Positions 48,259-61,400 of a DNA stretch of 64,000 bases are shown here, one piece after another (the stretch's first letter is position 1; each line of letters starts with the position of its first letter). The notes under the pieces are model-generated. The model did not search any database, was not told the DNA's origin, and was given only the letters and a program-made list of their open reading frames with translations. Source of the stretch: Linyphia triangularis (Eukaryota; Arthropoda; Arachnida; Araneae; Linyphiidae); the NCBI GenBank assembly GCA_963978545.1, contig OZ021721.1, positions 40,806,785-40,870,784 of the forward strand. Reading direction: 5' to 3'. A program made the position numbers and the translations under genes.

Positions 48259-51200
48259 CTGCAATGAACACATACAAAATAATATGAGACACTTTTTTTT
48301 TTCAGAGAACCTAAAATGATCTCTCTAACTTGGTAGAAAAAGAACCTAGGTCCAAAATTACCTAAAAGTTGCAAAATTCGAGAACACTTTCTTACAAGAA
48401 TAATTATTATTATTACTATTATTATCATTTTAAGTAAGTATAAAGAAATATTGAAAGAGTTTCTTTTATAATAAATATTAAAACAGTATTATAATATTAA
48501 CAGTATTAAGGACTATAATAAATGACTACTAAAAAAAAGTTTTATGAAGAAACATTAAAGGGGTTTTGATCATTTTGAAGAATGTAAACTATATTATTAA
48601 GTAACTAAATTTATGTTGAACACTTTGAATATCTACTCTTTTAGATCAATGTACACATCTGTTTTCAACTTTATTTGAACATGAAAAGTAAATAAGTACA
48701 CAACAAATCAATAAGTTGAAATAGTTTTTATATTTAATTATTTTAATATAATAAACATTTATTTGATGTATAAAATGAACCAACCTTTTTCTTTGAGTTG
48801 TTTTCCTATAGTTTCGTTGAATTCCTTGCCCTATGAACAAAAAAGTTTTTTATTTCTGATGACAAAAGATTTACTTATCTTAGTTTCAATATTATTCAAT
48901 ACATTAGAAGGGCAAATTCAGTCAAATAACAAGTCCAGAAACGGCTATTCAAATAACTAATTCTACATTAAACATGTATTTGTTCTTTTGTCTTTTGATA
49001 AAACATCAGTTTATGGAATTCATCTGGTTTTTTTTTTTTTTTTTTTTTTTTAGCTAACATAGCCGTTTAAAAAAATGTCAAAAACTTTTTATTTGGCTTT
49101 ACATTTACTAATTCGCAACTGACGGATAAATCACTGTCATGTGTAATGTTGGACATACATTATGCATAACAGTAATACATAAATACAGAAGCTTGGAGCT
49201 TCACAAACTACTAATGGTTAATAAGATAACTTCTGTTCCACATCACATTCCTCGTAAGATATAGGGATGTTTCATTTTTGAAAACTGTTTCATGTGATCC
49301 ACTAAATTCTCCTATTCTGAATCAACAAAGCAGTTGAAATTAGAAGACTTTGGCGCTGAAAATCGAAACCTCTTGCACGAGCAGCATGAATTCTGTGCTT
49401 GATCCGAGGGATGTTTTATAAATCTGTATTAAAACTAATAACAAATATTGTTGTTGATTTTCTAATGGAAATCAATAAAATCAATTATCTTATTAAAGTC
49501 GTTAGAAGCCAACCTCTTTAAGAGTGATGAAGCAATAAAGACATTCCCCTTTGATTGGGTGAGGAGTTGAGACCACAGCTGTTTCCGCAACATCGGGGTG
49601 AGTGATAAGAGCTGATTCAACAGCAGCAGTGGATAACAAGTGGCCAGATACGTTCAACATATCATCGACCCTTCCTGTTATCCATAAGTAACCATCACTA
49701 TCTCTTTTTGCACCTGAAAAAATAAGTTGAATATTGAACATTAATACTTATATAACGGTTTACTTTACTAACATTAAAAGTAATAGAGGGAATTTGAGCA
49801 TTTAAGGGGACAAAGGAAGGTACATAACTGGCTGAGTCAAACATCAAAACAATAAAGTCTAAACCTTTAGTTTAGAATTGTAACCTTTGCTTTATTGATC
49901 CCAGAGTAAAAATGAACGGTTTTATTATTTTTACGGAGGACAAATCGGAATGTTTACGTTTCTTTAAGTACGAGAAAGATCTAAAATTTTACGAGTTCGT
50001 CCAATTACATTACATTTTTGTTTCACGGGGCGCTATTATTTCAGTTCTAGACATTTTCTTGAGCATGTTTTCACAGTTTTTAAAGGTTAATGGGAGAAAA
50101 TACAATGTCCTCTGTCCTATAAAATTAGTTGTTTCTTACGCGTAAAGGTGAAAGTTAATAAGGTTTTCAAGGTTGCATGGGTAGATTATTTTCTTAAACG
50201 ACGCATCACAGTGAATTTCACAAATAATCAAACCGTTTATGAATACTCAGAACACAGACATGTATCAAATGTAGTTGATTACCAATAAACAACATAGTCG
50301 AGCATCTTGACTGCATTACTTAGTGCTTGTGATGTCAAGATTTCCTTCCGCCTATACTCTGTTTCAGGAGGTATATAAAAGCTTGTTAGTCATGCTGTTA
50401 ACCTGAATATAATACGGTTTCACAAAGATGACAATATTAACGTGTCAAGATTTATGACATGGCCATTGACCCTTTCAAAATTCTCGGAGTAATGATGATA
50501 GAGAGCATAGAGGCATATTTGCATTATGGTAGATGCACATTTACATTATAATAGATGCATTAGATGCCCCTTTGCTATTTTGATATTCATAAATTACTCT
50601 TGATCCCTGAAAACGTAGCTTCATATATGATGTCATTTGAGAAGAAGATAGTTTCAAACGCAACCATACCCCTATCACCTGAATGTTTTAAATGCAATCC
50701 TAAATTGCATAACCGCCATTTTTTAATTTTAGCGGTTGTTCCTATCACCTTTTAAAAATTGGCCACCCAGTATTTAAATAATCATCCGGATATTTATAGC
50801 GAGAGCACATACTAAACTGTGTTTCGTCAATGGTAATCAAAAGAAGACATAATTTATTTATTTTCTTTCACTTAAAAACAACAGAAAAGGACAAATTTCT
50901 CAAATTTCAATAATGAAACTTACCATCTCCAGTGCAATAGTATCCAGGAAATTTTTTGAAATACGTTGTTTCATAACGCTCTTGAGATCCATAAACATTA
51001 CGCATGAGACCAGGCCAGGGTTTCTCAAACACCTACGAAATAGTTTATCGATATTCATTAACTATCCCTTTGAAAATGATAACATTATTTTCTATACGCT
51101 TACGAAAGTTACAGAATAGTTTATTGTAAATTGAAAACTTTGAGTTTGGTAACCAGAATCAAGTAATAAGATGAAGATCAGTGGCAGAAAACAAAGCTAT

Positions 51201-52423
51201 CTCTTTACATTTCAGTCCGGATAAATATACCAAAAGATAAAAAAAAAATCGGATTTCTTTAGATTAGGTTAGTAGAAGAAAAAAAATTAGATGATGTTTG
51301 TAAGTGTTTCTAAGGATTTGCTTGAAAAGCCTGTGTATATATTTTACCATGACTTCAATTGAAGATCAAATTCCATCATTATGACCTATTTAAATGGCTT
51401 ATGCAGAAATCTGTGGACCAGAATTCTTTCTCCAAATTGAATCCGTTTATTTTAAACTGTTTAGATTTAATTTGTTTACATTTTACGCCTTACACTTTAT
51501 TCTTGTTTACTTTTTGTTGGTTGATTAGTTTATAAATTTGTGCTCCACTGTAAACAAAAACTCTTATATACAAACTACATATAAATAATTCTTACTTAGA
51601 AGTTTGCCGCAATCATTTCATAACATAAATTTAAACATTAAAAACAGACATTCACAAACTTGTATAAATTGAACATGTACCAAATAGCCTTCTCCTTCTC
51701 CAGTAATTTCTTTTCCTTCTTCTGAAAGTATTTTAGCCACAACTCCAAAGAAGGGAAAACTCTAAAATAAGAATTCTTCTTAGAATTAAAAACAAAACAA
51801 AAAAAAAACACACATTAATTTGTATTTCTACGATAAAATAATAAAAAAGCAATAATATTTTTATTCAGAAAAAAGTAATCTCTCATAATGTGTTTCATAA
51901 TATTGTAAGAAAATAAAAATAATAGAATTCGGATTTTTCATCCTTTCTTCTAGGACACTAGAAATGTAAATAAGATCCTAAGAGATAGAATTAGATATTT
52001 TCCATACTTTCTTTTAAAAACCCAAGTAAAAAAAAAATAGTATTACATTTTTTAATACTTTATACTAGAACACTAAAATCCCAAATAAGTTATTGAAACT
52101 ATTCCATTTTATGAAACAAAATCACACTTTTTTTTTCAAATACATCGATCATATAGTAAAAAATGTTGAAAAGTAGGTTTTTAATGGAAATATATCACTT
52201 TGTTTATAAACCAAACTGGAAATGGCAAGTAAAAAATTTATTATAAAGAGGTATACATAAAAAATGGCCCTAAAATTAACTGAACTATACAAAATTACTT
52301 ACATCCGTTTCAAAGTGTATTTCAAAGTGTTTAGGAAACGCTTACCCGTTCTTGTTCAACTTATTTTATTTGTTTTGCTATAGCATTTCATAAGTAAGGC
52401 TACATTCAATCCCATTGCTCTCG

Positions 52424-52474
<51 letters not shown>

Positions 52475-55400
52475 ATCCCGACTGACCTTATTCCCCCCTC
52501 TACACCCATTCCCTCTTTTCCAAATTTTTCTGTAGGTGGGACCTGACCAATTCAACACCTAACGACTCAGTTTTAGATTAAAATGTACCAGTCCTTCCAG
52601 GACACAAGAACATTGATAAACACATCGTCAAAGCAAAGCAAAGCTTACCGCTGAACCTGGTTTGAGTGGAGTACAGCCTGGCAAAGGTGTAATCACTATT
52701 CCTCCCTGAAATTAATTTAATAGATTTCAGTATAATTTCGTATAAAGTATATTTAAGCTTATTGTAAGAAAGAAATGAGAATTTAATGAAAATTATCATA
52801 TAAATATTTATTTTAATATGAATAACATAAAAGTGTATTAAACACCAACATCAATCTTTATGAGTGATGTCAAGTATTCAGTACAATTTTAAATGTGTTA
52901 TTTAGTGTCTACCTTATTTTCAATACAAGATCTATTAAGTTTATTTTTCGTTTCTTAAGCTACAAGTATATATTAAGTTTATTTTTAGTTTCTTAAGCTA
53001 CAAGCAGTCACTCCAAATGCCTGGATTATTCATAATTTTCCATCGCTCTTTGAACCATAATAAATTTTATCTTGTAGATGTATTTTAAAGTTCATATAAT
53101 TGTAATTATAATGGGAAAGAGGTTCGTACCGTTTCTGTTTGCCAGAATGTATCTACTATAGGACAGCGTCCATCTCCGACCACTCGGTGATACCAGAGCC
53201 AAGCTTCTGGGTTAATGGGCTCCCCTACACTGCCCAAAAGACGCAAACTTTCACGGCTAGCTCTGCAATCAAAGTAGCAGTTATATTATTTAAATACAAT
53301 AAATGTCAAATTCTGAAAGTCTACTTTTTACTAATAACAAATTAGTAAAAGGTAATTAAAATTTAATAATAAGGAGAAATTTCCAGAAAGAATCGCCTTT
53401 CGGGAGATACATCAAGGGTAAACGATATTTGTGTCACGAATGAGAGAAAACCCATTGTAAGATCACTATTACAAGAAAGCAATAAATTATATTTTAATGT
53501 TTGGAGAACCTAGTGTTTTATTTAGTTTATTAAAAAGAGCTCTTGTGTTTAAAATGAGCCAGCTGCACAAAATTAGTAATATTTTGTTGCATGAACTTAA
53601 CTTAGTAAGATTTCCTTAAAATATTTTTGAAGGTCTCTTACTTCCTTACTCAATTACATGGTGCTGCTAAAAGTCAGTAATGTTTCAATAACAGTAAGCA
53701 TTATTTCAAGTAGTAAAGTATAGAGTGTTTATAAATAAAGTTCAGTTTTCAAAAAGCTGTACAAAAACACAGGTCAGAATGACCTGAAATTTGACCTGTA
53801 TATACTCGAAGAAGGCGGAAACGGTATGACATATAGAAAAAAAAAACTATTTCGAACGATTCTTTCTTATACCATATCAATTTCCCTCTACTTTGCGTAC
53901 ATTCATGTCAAATTTGGACGAATTTTTCTCTTTTTACAGCTTTTTGAAAGTCGAACTTTAACTATATGCACCCTGGGACAGTTATAATTAAAGTTCAACT
54001 TTCAAAAGCATGATTTCAAAAGCTTAAAATTTTTTCTAGTGTCAGGGCTGGCTCTAGCAGTTTCGCCGCCCGATCAAAAAGGTAAAATGCCGCCCCTTTA
54101 TAACAAAAATTAAAAGAGATAACATAAACCCTTCCCGCGCTTAGTAGTGACATAAAACGTGAGCCGTCTGACCTTTTTTAATCAGAAATATATAAACTCG
54201 TTGTTTTTGTAGTCATTCACTAGATAAAAATCTGTTCTATCACATTAATACAAACGTTTATTTATAGCTCTAATATATACCTTCTTTGTACAAAACCCCT
54301 AAATATCACTCAAAAAAATATATATTTATGGCGTAAATCATACTTATTAACATCATCAAAATTATAAAAAATTACTCAAAAACCATTCTAAAAAAAACAT
54401 CCCATTTTTTCCATTTGAACACAAAACTTTTTAAAGTTGTCATTCGGAACTAGCAAAGGTTGGTGGACTCACTAAAAGAAAAATGACTTCCTTTAAAACA
54501 AAATCGACGTGTCCGAGTAAAAAGTCAAAATTTAAAGATAGCACGCTTAAAAAAATAAATTTTAAATGGCTCATAGCAAATTTAAAATTAAATATATATA
54601 AAAAAACTATTCAAACAATAAAAATCGTGTCACAGCTTGTCACGACTGGTTTTTTGCTACCCCATACATGTTCCGACAAATTAAAACACACGGTAACAAA
54701 TTATATTACAGCACTTTGTACGTGTGTCAATTCATTTAAATTATAATAAAAAGGGTAATTTTTTATTTTATACATTTTTAAGCGGAAGTTTATTATGCTT
54801 GTGAGTGGTTTCTTTAAATATTTTGATATTTTATCTATATTGCTCTGTATTTTTGGTTCGATTTTGGATTTGGTCTTGAATACACGAAACCTCGACTCAT
54901 CTTTCAAAACGTGTTTTTATTTAAAAACGACATACCTCAACTTTCTTATGTCGTTATGATGCTTGAGGATTTTTGAAGTGAGTGGGTATCTATACTTAAG
55001 AGTTCGTCAAACATTAAAAGCAAATTTTATTAAAATTCCATCAATTAATTTTTCCTAAGTATTCAAATGAATCTTGGTTTAATAATTTTCTTCATAAACG
55101 TGTTAATTTACAGCCCCTTTGCCGCCTAAGGTTACTGCCGCAGGCAGGCGTCCGGCTTGTCTCTCCCCCCCCCCCCTCTCCCATAGGTCCGGCCCTGCTA
55201 GAGTCAAATCATGGCTTTCAAAAAGCAAAAGCAACATAACAAAAAAATAGTTCGAAATAGTTATTTTTCTTATGCAATACCGTTTTTCTCTTCCTCTGGA
55301 TATGCAGGTAACATTCCGACTAGTGTTTTTCCGGCTTGTCTCTCCCCCCCCCCCTCTCCCATAGGTCCGGCCCTGCTAGAGTCAAATCATGGCTTTCAAA

Positions 55401-58400
55401 AAGCAAAAGCAACATAACAAAAAAATAGTTCGAAATAGTTATTTTTCTTATGCAATACCGTTTTTCTCTTCCTCTGGATATGCAGGTAACATTCCGACTA
55501 GTGTTTTTTTGCAGCACATTTTGAAAGTTCAAATTTAATTATAAAAAGCCAGCATTTCTTCTTATTACTATAGAAGCAATGTTTTTAACTAACAAAATAT
55601 AACAAGGGTCCATCTTCATATTTGTTGTAATATAATAAGCCATGGATGGGGAAGGAGACATAGAAATTAAACTCATTTAATATAAAGCAAATGGTATACA
55701 TAATTCTCCACAATTTCATACGTTGATTTTATTTTACTTAGATATCAGATACGGTCATTGAATCCAAACTCACTTTTTGACATAATCTTCACTAAAGCGC
55801 ATCAGGGCTCTTACCGCAGTGGGTGCTGTATAAAAAATGCTCACTCGATATTTGTCGATAACATTCCAAAATCGACTGGCATCCGGATAGAAAGGAACTC
55901 CTTCAAACTAAAAATAAATATAAAAAATTACAGCAGTGAAAAATCAAATTAGTGCATTTATAGTTATCAAATTCATATAAAACAAAAACAAAAAAATTGA
56001 ACCTTGAGATTAACGCTACAATCCATAAATGATCAACGCTTTTTTTTTTTCTTTCTTTTTCTGTCTGTTACATTTGTCTGTTGTTTCTACCCAAGTTAAA
56101 GTTGGACACATTCTGAATGATAATGGAATATAAATTGGATTTGTTGGTTTGTACGCTCAACGACCAATTTTTATGCACAATGACGGCTAATCAGGCCGAG
56201 ACCGACAGCTTAACGTGGAATCCGAACCACAACGAACATCCATGTTTATTCTAGGATTCGAACCCGGCACCTTTGGCATGCGAGGCCAGAGCGCTAACCA
56301 CATGGACATCAGGTGAGCGCATATTAATTGGAATTAGAATATTTATTGATTATTTAGAAAAAGTCACCACATCTTCCAACTGCATTTTTAAGTATTCGAC
56401 ATTTCGACTAAGTTTGCCTCTATGGTACGAGTCTCTATGTTTCAAGTTTTCATGTTTTCTCCTGAAGTATTACATTCAAAAGGTAAATTTTCAAAATATT
56501 TCTAAATATTATCTAACAATCCTTATAAACAGTATTTACTGTTAATGTGAGTCAATTACGAACGAAATCACCAAATCAAACAGAAAGTTGCATTTCAAAA
56601 CCAAAACCGCTGATATTACACGATTTGTTCATTTCCAGCATATTTCCTTTTAATTTTATTTTAAAACCAGATAATATTGCGGATGTTCAATCAAAATTTT
56701 TTCCCTAAATAAACTGATTTGTTTGTCTTCAATAGCATCAGCAGCATTTTTGGGTTTTTTCTAAACTGCATCTAAAACACCATTTTTTCAAGAAATACTA
56801 TTTATTATAAAGGAATTAAATATTAATCGAGGCATTTATACACTAGTAGAATACAATGACGGGTACAAATGAGCGCATCCCCCCATCAATAAAATAAAAC
56901 ATTCTTTGGCAACAACAAAAAGGGCAAGGAAAAAAATTAAGCGCTTCCGGAAAGCAAAAAAGTGTTACTCCAGCAAAAAATAGCGTGAGTAAAATATTGT
57001 ACACGAAAAACGTATTTTTCTGAAAGTTGCAAATATTTTTAAAGAAATTTTCAAGGAATATATATTAAAATATAAAGAAGGCAGAGTTGGAAATGTTTAG
57101 CTTTGCAATAACAACTTTTTCATTAAAAGCTGCTAACTTAGAAAGAATAGCATTGGTAAATTTTATAAAAATTACCAGATACCTATCAATGATTGTCAAT
57201 AAGAATTCAAACTTTGAAAAATTTCTTGGACACAGCTATATTGCCAACTTCAATTAATGAGATAAATATATAAAATGAAAAAAAAATTGAGGTATGTAAA
57301 ATAGAATTTTGCGCGGAGTGTTACTGTTTTGTAAGCAATAATTACTTTTTTCTTTTTGAATCAATTCATTGTTGCTTTGTTTTTGCCTTTTTCATAGTTT
57401 TGTATGTTACAATCTTAATAAAAATATGCTTAAGCAACACTTTTTTTAGGGGAGTCGAAGTTTAAGGCATCTATCTATCTTTCCCACGATAATAAAAGCT
57501 TATTTAAGGACATTTTCTCGGTTATTTACATACTTACCAACTTGAAAAATATCTCACATGTGTAATACACATTTCGAGATATTTTGAGTGTAGAGTTTTT
57601 AAATGTCTTGTTTTGTTCCGTGACAAAAATTTTTAATGTCTTATGTTCTACAGAATTTTTAAAAATTGTCATTTTTTTGACAATATAACTGTGTAAAATC
57701 TTTAATTTTGAAAATATTAAATAATGATAAATTCACATTGTGCTATATATTGGTAAGAACATAAGTTAAAATTTTTAGATATTTATCTTTTTGAATAAAT
57801 GTTTCTTACGTCTACAAAATTGCTGTTTTGTGACATGGACCGTGAAAGTTGAAAATGGAATTACAAATTGATGCAAAGGACTTCGTTAAAAAAATATATA
57901 TAAAAAAAATACTTCTAATATCGCTAGATAAAAACTTTTTGCAATGCCGGTTTCAGAAATGTTTGAAGTGCTTTTTAGAATATTAATCTCAAAATTGTTT
58001 TTTTGACGTTCTTAAACTCTGACTCTTCTTAAGCATTTTTTTTTTTTTTAAAATATTATCATACAATGATTTAATTCAATTATGAATTCAATTATAAATA
58101 TTTATAATTCATTGTAAACAATCATAAAAATATTCATGGCATATTGAAGGAGGATGCTGATAATTCTAAAATGATAATCTAAAAGGGACTGTCGTGTATC
58201 ATCCGATATTCATTTGTTCTTTATTTAAACACCCATTAAACTAATGTTTGTTGTTTTTAGAGACCATATAGGCGTTTAATTAAACAACTCCTATTAACAT
58301 GGGACTTCCAGAGTGCAACAGAAAAAGCGACAAAAGTGTCATTTCATGATTGCATTGGAAAACTGTAATGCAGATTGAAAACATGTCAACCGTGTTGACA

Positions 58401-61400
58401 TGTTAACGTGAGTCTAAATTTGCTTTCGACTTAATAATTATTTCCTATTTTTATCAATGAATCCGTCTTTCATATGAATATGATGTACGGATATCTATTC
58501 AAATAATTAAATTATTCCCAACAAGTACCGTTAAGTAAGACTTTACTAATTTTCGTTATTTTAATTAAAACTTTAAAAGCTTACCAAGACAGAAGTTGCG
58601 GCGTTCAACAGTGGTCCATATGTGACGTAAGTGTGTCCTGTAATCCATCCTATATCAGCAGTACAAAAATATATATCGCTTTCTTGATAATCAAATACGT
58701 ATTTAAAAGTGGTGTAAGCATACACCATGTATCCTGCTGTCGTGTGTAAAATCCCTTTGGGCTTTCCTGTAGATCCACTAGTTTATGAAATAAAAAATAA
58801 ATATTTAGTTTTCATTAATTACAAGTTCAGTTTGAAAATACAAATATTGTTAAACAAACTGTCAAATACGTTTAAATATCGATGAGTTAAAATTTAAAGA
58901 ATTTTGTCAACGATTGAAATTATATTTTACCCCAAACAGTAAAATTCCGTTTGAAAAAATATAAATTAAATATCCAGGCGTTCCAAATAAAAAAAAATAA
59001 AAAAAAATGGACTCCTCAAACTCATCTTTATTTGTTCAGACATATTTCCAATCCAAGTCCACAACTACAGTTTGTGGACAAGTCCTGTTTTGCTCCCCAG
59101 CTCCTCAAATAATGGGTGTTGCAAATAATGTATGAAATAACAAATGAGAATCCATGGGAAAATCGGTGATAGTTATTTTCGAAAATGGTGTTTTAGCCCT
59201 ATCTAATATCTTTACGAGTACTGCGTACTGGTATTAATTTTAAGTGGCAAACACGATGAGATTTAATTAAAATAAGTAATTAAAAATAGACGATGCTGCA
59301 AATAAGCTATGAACATAAAACTTCGTTTTTAGTTTCCTGAGGATTTTTACTTTAGGAGTCTAATCGTTTCCCCCCTGAACTCCAGAAATATTAATTAGAT
59401 TATTAACTAACAGATACTTTAATTAAAAACTTTTTTGAACATTTTCACAAAATTATTGAACCTAAGCCACACCGAAATTATTATAAAATCTTTTTATCCA
59501 TAATAACAAACTGGTAATATTTAACATATAATTATAATATAGAGTGCTGGTAATTTTTAATGTTTACTATTCATAAAGTACAAAAATCTTCTTAATACCA
59601 CTAAAAATCCATAACACTAACCTCCTAACTTATTATCATGGAATAAAATCTACTTAAAACGTTACTGTAGATTATTTATTAGTTAGATGCTCAAGTTGTT
59701 GAAATGTTTTTCCGATGATGGTTGTTCAAGAATATCACCAGAAAGATTTTAATTAAGTAAAGTAATAAAATGAAAGATGGGTGTTTGAAAGCAATATTGA
59801 AAACTTTTAAAGGGATTTGAATAGTTTTTTTACCGTTAGAAAGATATTTTCAAAGCGCTAATTATGATAGCTTATTTTCAAATAGGTAAATGGATGGTTG
59901 GTTGTATTCAGATTATCTGGCGCCGTCAGCAACACGAGGGCTATAATGCGCCGAAACATTCGTCATTAGACAAGCCAACATACATTTACAAACACCCATG
60001 CCAACACGGGACTCGAACCCGCAACCTCGCGGTCCAGAAGCTAGCACGCAGGTAAATGGATGGAGAACATGTCTTTAAAACAAGAGAAAACATCTTTCTA
60101 GAAGCATGAGAACAAATCTACAACTTGATGTAAGCTTTATATTTACATAAGTATACTTTTCTTTTTGATGAAAAAAGAATGTCCAAAATCACAACCCCTA
60201 AGGCGGGTCACAAAATCAATGTGAAATCAATTTCGCATAAAAATTGACATGCCGAAGTTTTGAAATGTGCCATCAACTATAAGACAACTTTGCTGATTTT
60301 CATCATTTAAAATTAGAACATTTCAAAGAATTTTGGAAAGGAACTATAATTCTTAGTTTTGGGAGAAGTTTGTCGATTCAATTTATGGCACACTGTATTT
60401 TTCAGCTACTTGCAATTTTTTTAGTTAAAAACCTGGTGGGGAAAACTTACCTGAAATATAACGGTAACGTTTTTCACCTGTTAATTTTAAATCTAAAGCC
60501 AGTCACTTCAAAATCTTCTTCACTTCCAATTTTCTCTTGGCCATGCTTCTGACCTAGCATGGTGGATGTCTTGTTCGGGATCAATTGTCCAGTATGGAAT
60601 TCGTTAAAGTGGTGACCCAGGACTGAATACCCTCAAAAACCCTTTGAAAACCATCGCATTTCATTACGATACACTTTGCTGCACCTACGTGACATATACC
60701 ACGAATCTCGTTCTGTCTTCATACCGTCCGACTCACTGCGAAGAGTGTTGAAGTCACTTCAAAATCCCGAAACTTTAATGCATTTGAGTAAGTAATTTTA
60801 AGTGCCAAATATATTGTTTCGTAAGCGTTAAAAGTTTGCCCCTGTGGACAATGTTATCCCTGTTAATGATAGCTTTTAATATTCGGTACTTATCATCATA
60901 AAGATGCACAAGAATATCAATATGCCCTTATCATTGAGACAGTTATAAATGACGTAGGATTTATAACTGACGATCAATAGCACCAGTGTAAGTAGGAAAT
61001 ATTAATGGTTAATTCTAAAGAGGCAAATATCATTCGTACAAAATTACCTTGTGTAGAGAATGAATAAAGGATCCTCTGCCTCCACCCATTCTGGTTCGCA
61101 CTTAGTAGACTTATCTTTCATTTCCTCATGCCAAAAACTCACACTGCTACCAATATTCCACTTATCCTGAATTTTAAATTGAACGCAATTAAATAGATAT
61201 TAGGCATTTAAAATATATTGTTGCGCGGTATTATAGAAGTTGGTAAAAATTTGGAAGTTACTCTTTAAACATAGTTTCAAATGTTAAAGTGTTTACTAAA
61301 CGTGTTAATATTGCTGCTACCTCAATTGGTCTTTCAACAAAGTAAGGTCTATATCCTTACACAAACTTTGATTTCAAGGAAAACATATAACTTTTACATA

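Larger units (their letters stand above)
53975..55550. mobile_element. MITE family M, copy C, split by a hAT
   Basis: The left part (ATTAAAGTTCAACTTTC block, 53985-54042) and the right part (ATGGCTTTCAAAAAGCAAAA onward from 55211, ending in the AAAGTTCAAATTTAATTATA block near 55545) align with copies A and B once the hAT 54043-55197 and the 179-bp duplication are removed. It lies directly beside copy A. Confidence 0.65.

Noticed and set aside
55211..55532. Overlapping open frames on both strands near 55.2-55.5 kb
   Set aside because: They arise from the 179-bp tandem duplication of transposon DNA and contain C-run-encoded proline/glycine tracts.
60370..60780. Possible extra ACS exon or embedded gene
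   Set aside because: The flanking ACS exons join in frame without it, and neither strand gives a recognisable protein free of stops.
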